Below, piece after piece: positions 32,837-42,705 of a DNA stretch of 64,000 bases. The notes beneath the pieces are model-generated. The model saw only the letters and a program-made list of their open reading frames with translations. It was not told where the DNA came from and did not search any database. The stretch is from an uncultured Acidobacteriia bacterium (GTDB taxonomy: Bacteria > Acidobacteriota > Terriglobia > Bryobacterales > Bryobacteraceae): positions 146,629 to 210,628 of the forward strand of contig CAIVVT010000288.1 of assembly GCA_903909435.1 (NCBI GenBank), given 5' to 3'. Position 1 is the stretch's first letter. The number at the start of each line of letters is the position of its first letter. The translations under genes were made by a program, and so were the position numbers.

Positions 32837-33166
32837 TCAAAACCCCAGTTCAATCTTTGTTCCCTCGAGTCTGATCGCGTCGGTCCGCTGCGAATTGTCA
32901 TGCGCCTTGCTGCTGACAACCTCGTTATATTCGAACTTCCTGGCAACGGTGCTCAGGGTAACCGGCGCCTTTGCGATCTGTCTCGACTGATCATCGGTGA
33001 AGACAGCCTCGGTGCCTTCGATCTTCACCCGTTATTCGCCGGGCTTCAACCGGGCATCTCAGATCATGGATGGCTCCGTGATATTCACGGTGTAACTTTT
33101 GGAGCCCTCCTTGGTGTTAGCCAGCATAAGACTGGCCATTGCTAGTCCCACAAGTAGTATTTTCAT
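32837..33166 (-). pseudogene. Broken gene for a small exported protein (two in-frame stops)
   Basis: From ATG 33166 the frame gives a signal-peptide-like start (MKILLVGLAMASLMLANTKEG), then SYTVNITEPSMI, TGA at 33059-33061, DARLKPGE, TAA at 33032-33034, then RVKIEGTEAVFTDDQSRQ up to a normal TGA at 32837. From memory, intact relatives in Acidobacteria read ...LKPGEY-V---G..., so the TAA replaces a tyrosine and the TGA does not replace a cysteine. Two different stops make this a pseudogene rather than a recoded gene. The remaining 3' part is otherwise well preserved, so inactivation seems recent (or there are sequence errors). Confidence 0.72.
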
Positions 33167-33184
33167 TTGTTCCAGTCCTTCCAA

Positions 33185-33802
33185 TCAGAAGCGAATCCCA
33201 AACGAGAGTGTCACCCAATCATTGCTGTGGTGCGCGATGAACCGGTTGAACCGGACATCGGTGAAGACCTTCAGCCCGGTGTCGCCGAGGGCGTAAGTCG
33301 CCCCGCCGCCGAGGTTGTACCCACCCTTTACGTTTGAAAACTCCGCCACCACCGGAGCGCCGGAGTTTTCACAGTATCCGCTGTATGGATCGCAATAACC
33401 GACCGCTTGGGAAGGATCAGTGAACGCGAGCCTGCGGTGGTAAACCCCGTAACCGCCGGTAAGGTATCCACCTAAGCGCCCCCGGGTGGTGAACTCATAC
33501 CTTGGATTCAACGTGAAGCTCCAATAGTCGTTGAAGCCGTCCGGCTGGTTGGCATTCTGGAGTACAGCGTTCGTCAGCGAGAATCGATCGAATTGGTACT
33601 CCAGCAGACCGGAGACGTGCTTGGTGAATTTGTATCCCCCACCAAAGAGGAGGTTCCAGCCGGTATTGAATCGATCTGCTGCAGCGTTGGCGGGGACAGA
33701 CACTCCGCCTCCACCCTCAAAGGTGTACTTCGAGAGATCCTGTCCTACGGCTAATGAGGAGAGGACCAGAAACAATACGACACTGCGAGTTTGACTAGCC
33801 AT
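33185..33802 (-). CDS. Outer-membrane beta-barrel protein (OmpA/OmpW-like)
   Basis: 205 residues from ATG 33802, with GGAGG 8 bases upstream; the frame is open from 33817. Signal peptide (MASQTRSVVLFLVLSSLAVGQ), then alternating amphipathic strands (VSGLLEYQFDRFSL, WSFTLNPRYEFTTRG, LGGYLTGGYGVYHRR, VKGGYNLGGGATYALG, LKVFTDVRFNRFI), ending in a terminal Phe (VTLSFGIRF) as needed for BAM assembly. It fits an eight-stranded barrel. One cysteine pair (YCDPYSGYC) may form a loop disulfide. Ligand unknown. Confidence 0.82.
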   Translation of the reverse strand: MASQTRSVVLFLVLSSLAVGQDLSKYTFEGGGGVSVPANAAADRFNTGWNLLFGGGYKFTKHVSGLLEYQFDRFSLTNAVLQNANQPDGFNDYWSFTLNPRYEFTTRGRLGGYLTGGYGVYHRRLAFTDPSQAVGYCDPYSGYCENSGAPVVAEFSNVKGGYNLGGGATYALGDTGLKVFTDVRFNRFIAHHSNDWVTLSFGIRF

Positions 33803-34168
33803 CGAGTTCGCCTCCACACCGCGAGCAACTTGGGCATGTTCGCGGGCGTAATTCTTCTTGCATCAACATCAACATGCGTTTCGCCATCGCAAAAAGTCTT
33901 GCAGGTGGTGAATGATGTCTTTGGTCTCAGCGTGCTGCCTTGTGGGCCAGGTGACCATCCAGTCAGTACTGTATTTTCATGGGTCCGGGCGCAGTATTCG
34001 CGCGCGGGCGCATTTCGCGGCGCCGAATCACAGGCTCTGTGAGATCAGTCGCGCTATCTACAGAACAACGCACAACAGGCCCGCTGAGCGGTGTTGCATT
34101 ATCGATAGCAAGGGGCGGGACAATTAGAACCATGAGGACGGGCGCGACCTAGGACGAGCCATCGCCGC
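33803..34168. other. Intergenic region without a supported gene
   Basis: About 365 bases between the barrel gene and the 3' end of the TonB-receptor gene. No frame with protein character; no strong hairpin seen. Confidence 0.4.
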
Positions 34169-36709
34169 TCAGAAGATGACGTCGAAATCGGCCGTTAAAC
34201 GCCGGTGCCGCTCCCCAAAGAACAGCCCAGATGCGGGATCGTCCACATTGCCGTGCACAGCCTCGGGGTTGAAGTGGTTCGTCAGATTGAAGGCGCTGAC
34301 CGAGAGCCGGACTGCGTACTTAGTGCTTACTTGAAAGTCCTTCCAAACGCGCGTATCAACGGAAAGAAAATGGGGGAACCGGGTTGAGTTCGGAATACCC
34401 ACATAATTCTGTGCCGCATCCGTCACGAGATACGGGAAACCGCTGCGGTATTCGAGAACCGGCGATATGCCGAATCCGCGAGGAAGCAGCAGTCTGCCCC
34501 AAGCGAGGAAACGGTTGGGGAGATCCGTAGGAGAGGTGGCCACCTGGTTCGGCCGGAGAATTGGTAGCGGGAAGCTGCCGATATAGCTGGCAAAATCATT
34601 CAGATCGCCCGTGGTCCGGCTGCGCACGTAAGAGAACATCAGTTGCCCTTGTTCGCCCGCACGCAGCCGGGCAGTAACTTCCAACTGGCGGTAGCGGCCA
34701 GTGCCGTTCCCGGAAAGCAGCACGTGGCCGGTGGGCGCCGCTAGATCTCTGAGTGTGGAATCCAGTATCACCACACCACTCGAAACACTTTGAAGATAGC
34801 CCGCGCGAAGCCTGAGATACGACGTGAGGGGCTGCTCTATCTGGATGCTGCCGTTCGTGCTGGCGGGCGAAAAATTGCCCGCGGTCAGACTTCGAATGAC
34901 GAGTTTTTGCCCCGTGACAACCTCGCCCAGACCAGGCTGCAGCAAGATGGGGCCGCGCGTGATGTTGCCAGCTCCATCGTAGAAGGTCATCTGCGGAGTA
35001 GGGTAATGGTCGAAGGAGTAGACGCCAAGTGGAACCCGGTCGTAGAATGCGCCGACGCCGGCTCGTATCACAGTGCCGTGGCCCACGAACGGGTTCCAGG
35101 CAATGCCGGCGCGAGGCGCAAGACGCAGTGCACCGGAGAGATCCTGAGATTCCGTCCTCAGTCCGAGGTCGACGGCCACCTGTGACGTTACGCTCCAGTG
35201 GTCCTGGGCGAAGACGTCATACTCGGTGTCATCGTTTCTAAACGGCAGTCCTCGAGCGAACTCGATTCGCTCTAGAAGGTGTCCGGCAGAGTCCAGCGTA
35301 TCGATGGGATGATCTTCCATGCGCCCTTTGTCGAAGCTGCCGGCGAGGTAAGCGCCAAATTTGGAACTGTGGGCTCCCCATCGGTTCCAGGGAGCGATGG
35401 AAAACGTGGAGGCCCAGCCGTAACGCTCCGCTTCCCGCGTCTGCTGCGCAAAGAAGTTGCCGCTGTTACCCTGCGGCTGAAGGATCAAGTCCTGACTGCC
35501 CTTGGACCAGACGCCCGCGTCGAATCTCGTCGCAGAAAGCGTGTTTTCCCACAAACCACCGAGGACGCTCAGCTTGTCCGAGAGGGTTCCCGTGTAGTTA
35601 TGCGTGCTGGCGTCGGGCGTGGTCGGTTGCGGATTGAAGTAGTTCATGTTGACCAAGCCGAGACGCTGCGGGGCAATATGAACGGTGCCTGTCACCAGAT
35701 TGCGGTTCGAGGCGATCCAGTCGAGTTGGCTAAACGAATTGAGCCCCTCGGTCTTCTTCTGATTGTTCGGGAAAGGCAGGGTGTAGATCGCAGTTTTACG
35801 AACCTCATATTCGAAGCCCTCCGAGAGATAGAGCCTGCGTGCGATGATCGGCCCCTCGAAGTTCAATCGAGGCGTGGCAGTCCGCAACCCTCGCAATTGC
35901 CAGCTGCGGATGTTGAACTCCGGAAACGGGTCGTTCAACTCCCACTTCCATTTGTCGCCGCCTCGCCGGGTGTCCACTGAGACCAGACCAGCCGTGAATC
36001 GCCCATATTCGGCTAGGTAGGAGGTCTGATAGAAGTTAAGACTCTCGACGCTGTCGATGGGCACGGTGAGGCCGAACTCGCCGGTAGCGGGATCGGTGAC
36101 GTCAGCCGAATTCACGATCAGCGCGCTGCTGTGTTCACCACGTCCCGAGAGTTGCAAGCCTCCTCCCGGTGAACGGGCTACCCCAGGAATCAAGGGCAGC
36201 GCATCCGCAACAGTAGCCGGCCGGGTGGGGAGTTCCTTTGCCTGCTCTACCGTCAAACTGGCCGGGCTATGTACGCCGTCTTCAAGGGGGGAGACCGTGT
36301 CGTGAACTTCCAAGCTCACTCCGGCCGCCGCGCCCGTTACCAACGTGAGATCGATGGATGACGCGCCGGCGTCTTCCAGGTGGAAATCGGACTTTGTAGC
36401 CGGATTGAATCCTTCCTTGGTGGCCGTAATCGAGTAGAGCCCAGGGAGCAGCCCCGCGAAGACGGTGTGCCCCGTCTCGTTCGTTGTCGCGCTGAAGAGG
36501 ACTTCAGCCCCTCGCTTCAGCAGAACGTCCGCTCCAGGCACGCTCAAGTGCGAGGAATCGAAGACGGTAACATCAATGCTTAACAGCCGAACCGGATCTT
36601 GGTCTACGCCAGTCCGAAATCCCTCCGAGCGATCCACTCCGCGGACTTCCGGAACAAAGATCAGCAGAGGGAAAAAGAGAGCGGGGATGCAAGCTAAACC
36701 GGATCGCAC
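34169..36709 (-). CDS. Oar-like TonB-dependent receptor with carboxypeptidase-regulatory N-terminal domain
   Basis: About 846 residues. I use GTG 36709, which starts a signal peptide (VRSGLACIPALFFPLLIFVPEVRG) and has GAGG upstream; the longer frame to 36844 runs deep into the preceding gene. Residues ~40-125 form a CarboxypepD_reg/transthyretin-like domain (VTVFDSSHLSVPGADVLLKRG...TVFAGLLPGLYSITATKEGF). A plug-like region follows (ELPTRPATVADALPLIPGVARSPGGGLQLSGRGEHSSALIVNSADV), then a beta-barrel ending GERHRRLTADFDVIF with terminal Phe. Such receptors are abundant in Acidobacteria and may export or import large substrates. It overlaps the stop of the receiver-like gene by 16 bases, so the two are coupled. 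Confidence 0.82.
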   Translation of the reverse strand: MRSGLACIPALFFPLLIFVPEVRGVDRSEGFRTGVDQDPVRLLSIDVTVFDSSHLSVPGADVLLKRGAEVLFSATTNETGHTVFAGLLPGLYSITATKEGFNPATKSDFHLEDAGASSIDLTLVTGAAAGVSLEVHDTVSPLEDGVHSPASLTVEQAKELPTRPATVADALPLIPGVARSPGGGLQLSGRGEHSSALIVNSADVTDPATGEFGLTVPIDSVESLNFYQTSYLAEYGRFTAGLVSVDTRRGGDKWKWELNDPFPEFNIRSWQLRGLRTATPRLNFEGPIIARRLYLSEGFEYEVRKTAIYTLPFPNNQKKTEGLNSFSQLDWIASNRNLVTGTVHIAPQRLGLVNMNYFNPQPTTPDASTHNYTGTLSDKLSVLGGLWENTLSATRFDAGVWSKGSQDLILQPQGNSGNFFAQQTREAERYGWASTFSIAPWNRWGAHSSKFGAYLAGSFDKGRMEDHPIDTLDSAGHLLERIEFARGLPFRNDDTEYDVFAQDHWSVTSQVAVDLGLRTESQDLSGALRLAPRAGIAWNPFVGHGTVIRAGVGAFYDRVPLGVYSFDHYPTPQMTFYDGAGNITRGPILLQPGLGEVVTGQKLVIRSLTAGNFSPASTNGSIQIEQPLTSYLRLRAGYLQSVSSGVVILDSTLRDLAAPTGHVLLSGNGTGRYRQLEVTARLRAGEQGQLMFSYVRSRTTGDLNDFASYIGSFPLPILRPNQVATSPTDLPNRFLAWGRLLLPRGFGISPVLEYRSGFPYLVTDAAQNYVGIPNSTRFPHFLSVDTRVWKDFQVSTKYAVRLSVSAFNLTNHFNPEAVHGNVDDPASGLFFGERHRRLTADFDVIF

Positions 36710-37101
36710 GTGTGGACCCTCGTCTGGTCGTACCGATTGAAGACTCGATCCAGAAGATCGTCCGGACAGGGCTCCGGGAGCAACTCGTATCCGCCTTGAG
36801 AAAACACATCCATCCAGAGCGGCAGGGTGGATCGGCCGCTGCAAACCACCCGCACCGCTTGCGGTCTTATGGTTGCGGCGGAATGGAACACCTGGCGCCA
36901 GGTGCCGTCCGGCAATGTGTCCTGCGTGATCACTATTCCCGGGGAGTTAGCCCGTAGAGCGGCATCGGCCTCGGAGCACAGCCCAGCGGCGATACCGCTC
37001 CAGCCGCGCCGGACGAACTGCTCAAGCACAACGTCGGCGACTGGTTGCTCGGCAACGATCAGAACAGAATTCTCTTGCCATCCACGTTGGTTGGGCGTCA
37101 T
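36694..37101 (-). CDS. Receiver-like domain protein lacking the phospho-acceptor
   Basis: 135 residues. CheY-like fold pattern (NSVLIVAEQPVADVVLEQFVRRG, GIVITQDTLPDGTWRQV, VRVVCSG, GGYELLPEPCPDDLLDRVFNRY), but the acidic pocket is AEQ rather than DD and the acceptor position in IVITQDTLP seems to be Gln. It is therefore likely a pseudo-receiver acting by protein contact. GGAGG lies 7 bases before the ATG. It lies between a sigma-54 activator gene and a TonB receptor that overlaps its end, so it may belong with their regulation. Identity as a receiver is moderately sure. Confidence 0.65.
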   Translation of the reverse strand: MTPNQRGWQENSVLIVAEQPVADVVLEQFVRRGWSGIAAGLCSEADAALRANSPGIVITQDTLPDGTWRQVFHSAATIRPQAVRVVCSGRSTLPLWMDVFSQGGYELLPEPCPDDLLDRVFNRYDQTRVHTCDPV

Positions 37102-37290
37102 TCACTTGCCTCCAGCCACCGCACCCACGGAGTCCCAAGAGGAACATGCGGGCGAGTGACAAGCTACGTAAGGCAAGTGGAGGGCCATACTGCAAGGCGT
37201 CGGCAGGAATCAGCCCGGTCGTGCCGAGTCAGACGAAGGCCATGCCGGGGAACAGCCGCTCGTGCGAAAGCGGGTGGAAAAGAAGTCGTC

Positions 37291-39342
37291 TCAGCTGTAT
37301 TGGCGGCCGATGTTCAGCTTCTGCATGCGGGACTGGAGGGTGGTCCGTTTCATGCCAAGCCGGGCCGCTGCCCCGTTGGGCCCGCCAACCATCCCGCGGG
37401 ATTCAGTCAATGCCCGCAGAATACGCTCGCGCCCCTGGTCCTGTAAGCCGGCGTCCAAAGATGTCGTAGGAGAGGCCGCGAGCGGCTCACTCAGCTCCGG
37501 CATTGCGATGTGGAGAGCCGGGCTGGACGAGAGGATCACAGACCGCTCCAAAACGTTCTGAAGTTCGCGGATATTGCCCGGCCAGTTGTAGTGGACTAGA
37601 GCCTCCATCACTGACGTTGGAATCGTGTCGATAGTGCGATTAATGCGTTGCGCGTACTTCTGGACGAAGTAACGGACCAGCAGAGGGATGTCGTCCTTTC
37701 GCTCGCGCAAAGGTGGCATGTGGACGGGAAAGACGTGCAGGCGGTAGTAGAGGTCGCTACGAAATTGATTCCCCTCCATCATCCGCTTCAAGTCGCGGTT
37801 TGTCGCAGCCACGAACCTCACATCGACTTTGATCGTGCGATTCCCCCCCAGCCGCTCAAACTCCTGTTCCTGGATGGCGCGGAGCAGCTTGGACTGTAGT
37901 TCGAGCGGGATCTCGCCGATCTCGTCCAGGAACAGCGTCCCGTGATCGGCGAGTTCGAAGCGCCCGATCTTCTGAGCAATCGCGCTGGTGAAGGCGCCCT
38001 TCTCGTGCCCGAAAAGCTCGCTCTCCAAGAGTCCCGACGGGATAGCCGCGCAGTTGACCTTGACGAAACTGTGTTTGCCCCGATCACTCAGTTCGTGGAT
38101 GGCGCGGGCAATCAACTCCTTGCCCGTGCCCGTCTCGCCCAGAATCAGCACCGTCGCGTTGGTTGGCGCGACGATCTGAACGCTCTTCAATAAGGCCTGA
38201 AAGGCCTGGCTTTCGCCGACCATGTTGCCCAGATTCTGGTCGAAACGAATTTCGTCCTCCAGATAGATCTTTTCGTTAGCCAGCTTATTCTTCAGCTCGT
38301 CGAGTTCACGGAACGCCACGGAATTCTCCACGGCGACGGCGATCTGGCGGGCGACCTGGACGCCGAGTTCGATCTCCTCCTCTGTGAAGGGCCTGCCGCC
38401 GATCCGTCCCAACTCCAGCGTGCCGGCAATCCCGTTCGGAGCCGGCAACGGAATTGAGCAATGGGCCGTAAACCCTTGCTGCACCATGCTTTGATAACGC
38501 GGAGAAGGAAACCGCGCAAGGTCCGGCTCATTGACTACCACCGGCCTGCCTGTGCTCAGCGCCTCATCCGAGGGCATTCCTTCCCGGCAGCCTGAAGTGG
38601 GTTCCACCGGTACCGGCACCCCAGGGGGAAAATGCAATGCATAGATCTCCGCCGCTCCACTGGTTCGATTGAGCAGAGTGACTCCGGCGCAGTCGTGCGC
38701 GATGACTTTGTCCAACTCCCGCGATATTGCCGGGAAAAGCTCTGCGGGCGAGAGCTTTGAAACCAGCGCGTTCGTGATCTCGAACAGGGCTCGTAGTCGA
38801 TCGCGATCATGGACCAACTGTTGCCGCGTCAGGTTCGCCTCCACCGAGACCGCAAGCTCCGACGCCACGCGCAGGAGGAAGGCAAGCTCAGGCCCACTGA
38901 TCGCAGACTCCGAGTTGGTTCCAAATCCGAGAACCCCCAAATGGCGATCGCCCGTAGTCAGCGGAACCAGAGTGAGCGACACGACATCCTTGGCGCGGAG
39001 GACCGCCAAGTACTCCGGCCAACGGGTCTCGCGCTCCAAATTTGGAATTATGAGAGGCTGCTGGTTAGCGAAAACCCATCCGGCAGGCGTCCGTTCCAAA
39101 GGCGTGGTGATATCAGCGTCGCGACTGGCCGTACGTCCGGTACCTACGCCACGCACCTGCATGACATTTGCTTCAACGTCATACAGCATGAGTGCGAACT
39201 GCTCAAAATCCACAATTCGCCGCAAGGCCTGCGCCAAGCCGTCGCACAGGCTCTCCAGATCGCTGTGGTTGGCAAGGAGCGGTGAAAGCTCAAACAACGC
39301 CTGACAGAATTCCGTTTTCGAGTGCTGCACGTCACTCAGCAT
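37291..39342 (-). CDS. Sigma-54-dependent transcriptional activator with two GAF domains (FhlA/NifA-like)
   Basis: About 683 residues from ATG 39342 ([12 protein letters not shown]); the frame extends to 39600, but the added part is Arg/Ser-rich without fold character. GAF 1 spans ~20-155 and GAF 2 ~175-335; a linker follows, then an AAA+ domain with Walker A GETGTGKE, sigma-54 contact loop GAFTSA, Walker B LFLDEIGE and sensor/arginine region [22 protein letters not shown]. The C-terminal Fis-type HTH reads [25 protein letters not shown]. It activates RNA polymerase-sigma-54 after ligand sensing through GAF. Targets unknown; it could also be considered for the sigma-54 promoters at 1411 and 6379, though the local two-component system fits better. 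Confidence 0.9.
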   Translation of the reverse strand: MLSDVQHSKTEFCQALFELSPLLANHSDLESLCDGLAQALRRIVDFEQFALMLYDVEANVMQVRGVGTGRTASRDADITTPLERTPAGWVFANQQPLIIPNLERETRWPEYLAVLRAKDVVSLTLVPLTTGDRHLGVLGFGTNSESAISGPELAFLLRVASELAVSVEANLTRQQLVHDRDRLRALFEITNALVSKLSPAELFPAISRELDKVIAHDCAGVTLLNRTSGAAEIYALHFPPGVPVPVEPTSGCREGMPSDEALSTGRPVVVNEPDLARFPSPRYQSMVQQGFTAHCSIPLPAPNGIAGTLELGRIGGRPFTEEEIELGVQVARQIAVAVENSVAFRELDELKNKLANEKIYLEDEIRFDQNLGNMVGESQAFQALLKSVQIVAPTNATVLILGETGTGKELIARAIHELSDRGKHSFVKVNCAAIPSGLLESELFGHEKGAFTSAIAQKIGRFELADHGTLFLDEIGEIPLELQSKLLRAIQEQEFERLGGNRTIKVDVRFVAATNRDLKRMMEGNQFRSDLYYRLHVFPVHMPPLRERKDDIPLLVRYFVQKYAQRINRTIDTIPTSVMEALVHYNWPGNIRELQNVLERSVILSSSPALHIAMPELSEPLAASPTTSLDAGLQDQGRERILRALTESRGMVGGPNGAAARLGMKRTTLQSRMQKLNIGRQYS

Positions 39343-39751
39343 AGCAACGCTCGGGGACAAGAGCCGAGATTTCGGCAGACGCCGTCGGCAGATGCCGAAC
39401 ATTCGGCACAACAGCGATTTCGAGAGGAGCCCGGGAAGCATTGGACGATGACTTCCACTCCGCTTCAGATCGGCCACAGCAGCGGACACTCGGACAACCA
39501 TCTTCGAAACAACCCCGGGCCGTGGAGCGGCGAGACAGGCTCCTGCGGTCCGAAAGCATTCACTCGATAATGGAGTGCATCCGACCGGGCGAACGCACAA
39601 ATCCGTCCATCCGTAGCGGGAGCACCCCTCAGTCCACAGGTTACGCGTCGTCCGGCGATACGGCCGTCAATGGAAGCGATCGTGCTTAGACACAGGGCGG
39701 ACGAGTGCAGGTGAAGACCCGTTTTGAGGCACATCCGCGCCGCATTCCATC
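39343..39751. other. Divergent intergenic region without a supported gene
   Basis: About 410 bases between the sigma-54 activator (minus) and the STAS gene (plus). It must carry both promoters, but no clear -10/-35 or -24/-12 pair could be picked out. Confidence 0.35.
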
Positions 39752-40093
39752 ATGGACTATTACCAGCACGACGAAGCCACGACCTTCCGCTTTCAACTCG
39801 CTGGAGAACTGGCGGGACCCTGGGTAACGGATCTGGAGCACGCCTGGCAAACCGCGACGTCAATCATGCTCCATAAGCAATTGGTTCTGGACGTTTCAGA
39901 TCTCACAGGTGCCGATGCGCCGGGAATTCAATTGCTCCAACGCATGCTTAGATCCGGCGCCAGTCTGGTTTCTGCCGAGCCACCGGCCTCGCCAGGCCTG
40001 CTGCGCTCGTTAGGAGTGCCCGTAGCCTTTAAGCCGCGCCAAGAATCTTCGCGGAGTCCGTGGCGCTGGCTTCACCAAGCCTTTGTCGGCTGA
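39752..40093 (+). CDS. STAS-domain protein (anti-sigma-factor-antagonist-like)
   Basis: 113 residues. STAS-like pattern: FRFQLAGELAGPWVTDLEHAWQTA, then KQLVLDVSDLTGADAPGIQLLQRMLRSGASLVSAEPP. The usual phosphorylatable Ser/Thr after VDVS/DLS is represented by T in SDLTGADAPG. Such domains relay signals in partner-switching systems or simply bind nucleotides. No kinase or phosphatase partner is next to it. The C-terminal 25 residues are basic and unique. Divergent from the sigma-54 activator gene. Confidence 0.7.
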   Translation: MDYYQHDEATTFRFQLAGELAGPWVTDLEHAWQTATSIMLHKQLVLDVSDLTGADAPGIQLLQRMLRSGASLVSAEPPASPGLLRSLGVPVAFKPRQESSRSPWRWLHQAFVG

Positions 40094-40160
40094 TAAGCTG
40101 CGGGAGCCTTGGACCGCGCGCTGGGGAGAGTCTGGGGATAGCAACGCGGCACGTGCTCCG

Positions 40161-40871
40161 CTACGGATTAGAAGCGGCAACCAGGTCCGCACCGGGGAAG
40201 CCGTCTCCGGCACTCTCCCCGCATGCGTCGTCGCTGAACCATACGGTCATCTCGACATCGCCGACGAGAGCAGCACGAGCCGTGAGAATGAGCCTTCGGG
40301 GTCGCGATTTGCCTTCAACAATGCTGTAATCGCGCACAAAACGCGGATGGCTAAGAAACGCGGTGGGCGATTTCACAAACTCCCCCCATTCCCGCAACGG
40401 CAGCGCAGTAGCCGCATCCAGCCACAACTCACCGCGGAACAGGCCGACTCGCTTGTGCTTCGGGATCACGCGGAAGACTTGGGCAACGTGGCCGTTGTAG
40501 TCCGCAACTCCGGCGCGCTCAATACGATAGTTGCCAGCCGCGATGGCGAACTCCTTCTTGTCGGATCGCCTCTCGACGTCGGCCGCCAGGTAGCGGGAGA
40601 TGACATCCTTCCCGATAATCCTATCTCCGCTAAAGCGCAGTCCGGTGTAGACGGTTTCACCGGCACGGGTGATCATCCGCAACCCCCGCATTGCGCCGTG
40701 CTTTTGGAGCCGCGGCAACGAAGCCTCAATCTCAACTCCCACCGTCTCCCCAAGTCCGGCACCCGGACCGTCGTGAGTGGCCAACAGATAACGTTCCAAG
40801 ACGCTCTGCGGGATTGGGGACTGGCCCAGTGCAAAGCTGGCGCTCAGCGCGGTAAAGAGTGCGAGTCGCAT
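40161..40871 (-). CDS. Exported protein of unknown function
   Basis: About 236 residues from ATG 40871, where a signal peptide starts (MRLALFTALSASFALGQ); the frame is open from 40967. The mature part has a helix region (PIPQSVLERYLLATHDGP) and then an LolA/LolB-like series of beta strands (MRGLRMITRAGETVYTGLRF, VAQVFRVIPKHKRVGLFRGELWLDAATALPLREWGEFV, RLILTARAALVGDVEMTVWF). An outer-membrane lipoprotein-sorting-like fold is possible but not proven. No close Shine-Dalgarno is seen. It is convergent with the STAS gene. Confidence 0.65.
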   Translation of the reverse strand: MRLALFTALSASFALGQSPIPQSVLERYLLATHDGPGAGLGETVGVEIEASLPRLQKHGAMRGLRMITRAGETVYTGLRFSGDRIIGKDVISRYLAADVERRSDKKEFAIAAGNYRIERAGVADYNGHVAQVFRVIPKHKRVGLFRGELWLDAATALPLREWGEFVKSPTAFLSHPRFVRDYSIVEGKSRPRRLILTARAALVGDVEMTVWFSDDACGESAGDGFPGADLVAASNP

Positions 40872-41176
40872 AAAACAAGAGAGAAGGAGCCCACACGCTT
40901 GCGCTGGCAGCACCTTCGTCCAGACAACCTTCTCAATGCACGTTGGATTCCAGCCCGTCTTCGACACGCCTCGGCATGCGATCGGGGAAGCGAACGAGAG
41001 AGAAAACTGGGGCTATCTCGCATAACGCATTAGGAGTTAACGCCGTGCTTCGGACGCCGGGATCGAGGTCCGACGGCAACACCAATGTTCCTTGAGCCGC
41101 CACAAAGGGTTGAGTTCGCGCTTCAGCCTATACAAACAACTCCTTGCGAGCCCCGCACCACGTTGCCTTGTTCTCA
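40872..41176. other. Intergenic region without a supported gene
   Basis: About 305 bases between the exported unknown protein and the 3' end of the VWA gene. Nothing recognisable is seen. Confidence 0.35.
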
Positions 41177-42163
41177 TTACCCGGTCGGCCCCGAAAGCAC
41201 GGGCGTTCGCCTCGGATGCCGACCGACTCCTAAGATCCCAACGGGACCCTCCGGCGCGTAGTAACCCGGCCGGTAGTAGAGCTTGAGCTTCCGCCCACGC
41301 GCCTGGCCCGACAGCTTTAGGCTGATTTTGTGGTACTTCCCATCATTCTGAATGCCCGTTGCCTTGTAGTCCAGCATGTATTGGTAGCGGATGTTGATGC
41401 CCTTCAGTGCATCCTGCAGATCGCGCTCCGAAGTGACTTCAAAGTACCTGCCGCCAGTCGAATCCGAAAGCGTGATCAACAGGTTTTCTGCTGAATCAGG
41501 ATCATCGCGAGGGGGGTGTCGCACACCCACGCCCAATGCGTACAGCGTCAGGTTGGACTCTTCGAGCATCCGCACCAGCTCTCGCTTGGAGTAACGGCTG
41601 TTGTTGTCTTCCCCATCTGAGAGCACCAGCAGCGCCTTGCGAGCATTCCGGCTCCGTCGCAAATAGTTGCAGGCCAGGTAAATCGAGTCCAAGAGCGCCG
41701 TTGACCCACCAGACTGCTGGTCGTTGACGACTTTGACGACCTCTCCGGTCCGTGCCTCGAACATCAGAAGCGCCGTGGGCCGCCTTCCAACGGTGACTAC
41801 AAAGAACTCATCTTTAGGATTCGACCTCCCAATGAACTCCTTGGCGGCTTGCTTCGCCAGCGGAAGTGCTTCCTTCATGCTTCCGCTGACGTCGAGTACA
41901 ATTCCCGCGGACACTGGAGTCTCTTCCAACCATAGGGTGTCGATATTCTGCTCGTGACCGTCTTGAAAGACGCGGAAATCCTCCCGCTTCAAATCCGTGA
42001 CGAACCTCTCGCTACGGTCGACCACCGTGGCGTTCACCAGGATCATCTCGGAATTCGATCGAAACGCCGGCGCCTCCCGACGCTCCGCAGGAGTATCCGC
42101 CGCCAGAATGGCAAACGGCACAAGCTGCAAAAGAACGCAACCTCGGCCGAAGAAAACTGCCAT
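41177..42163 (-). CDS. Exported VWFA-related acidobacterial-domain protein with intact MIDAS
   Basis: 328 residues. A short exported-type start (MAVFFGRGCVLLQLVPFAILAAD), the family N-terminal pattern (EMILVNATVVDRSERFVTDLKREDFRVFQDGHEQNIDTLWLEET), then a von Willebrand A domain with a complete metal site DVSGSM (AGIVLDVSGSMKEALPL) and GGSTALLDSIYLACNYL and LLVLSDGEDNNSRY. The end reads KLSGQARGRKLKLYYRPGYYAP, a typical close of this family. Unlike the large protein at 22030-25440, the MIDAS is intact, so divalent metal-dependent ligand binding is expected. Role unknown. Confidence 0.85.
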   Translation of the reverse strand: MAVFFGRGCVLLQLVPFAILAADTPAERREAPAFRSNSEMILVNATVVDRSERFVTDLKREDFRVFQDGHEQNIDTLWLEETPVSAGIVLDVSGSMKEALPLAKQAAKEFIGRSNPKDEFFVVTVGRRPTALLMFEARTGEVVKVVNDQQSGGSTALLDSIYLACNYLRRSRNARKALLVLSDGEDNNSRYSKRELVRMLEESNLTLYALGVGVRHPPRDDPDSAENLLITLSDSTGGRYFEVTSERDLQDALKGINIRYQYMLDYKATGIQNDGKYHKISLKLSGQARGRKLKLYYRPGYYAPEGPVGILGVGRHPRRTPVLSGPTG

Positions 42164-42705
42164 GTCGCCACCGTAACAGCAATGGGAAAAATCGGGAATA
42201 CATTGCTAACTGTATTCTCGGCTTGTTTATCACGGTAGCCGTCACCCTCAACTCGCTGGTGCTTCGTCCCGTCAAAGGGCGAGTTGATTAGGAGAACTTC
42301 CGTTTTCGCGTGCGCGCCGCGTCGGAATTGCGGCGCTCATCTAGCAGCATAATGGGGCCAAGCCAGCATAGCGCGTTAAACATTAGAAAGGCGCTGGGTG
42401 ATGCGGTAGCTGAAGCCGCTCACTGTTTCTCACTGCCAGAGTTGATGTGCTGAGCCGAGCAACCCGTGAGATCCAGGAGGTAGTCGAAGGCGTCAATCAA
42501 GAAATTACACCGGGTTGAACAACTTCGAGCACCTGCGGAGAGATCGCGAGATTTCCGGCCTCCTCATATCGGTGTCGTTTGCAGCTGAGGCACGCCCTCG
42601 AGTTGGTGCAGTCGGTCAAGCAACACAGGAGTAGAACTGCGGGATAATGGGGGGTCTTCGAACTCTTGGGCCGGCTGGAGTCTGTGGGGACATTCGATAT
42701 AAGTC
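42164..42705. other. Intergenic region without a supported gene
   Basis: About 540 bases upstream of the NarL-type regulator and the VWA gene (divergent). No frame with protein character; no promoter can be named with confidence. Confidence 0.35.

Noticed and set aside
33059..33061. In-frame TGA as a third selenocysteine codon
   Set aside because: The position is not a Cys in the family as I remember it, a TAA follows eight codons later, and no SECIS-like stem with a G-U loop is at the right distance.
40083..41033. 316-codon open frame on the plus strand
   Set aside because: Antisense to the exported protein at 40161-40871, which has a signal peptide; no domain in the plus frame.
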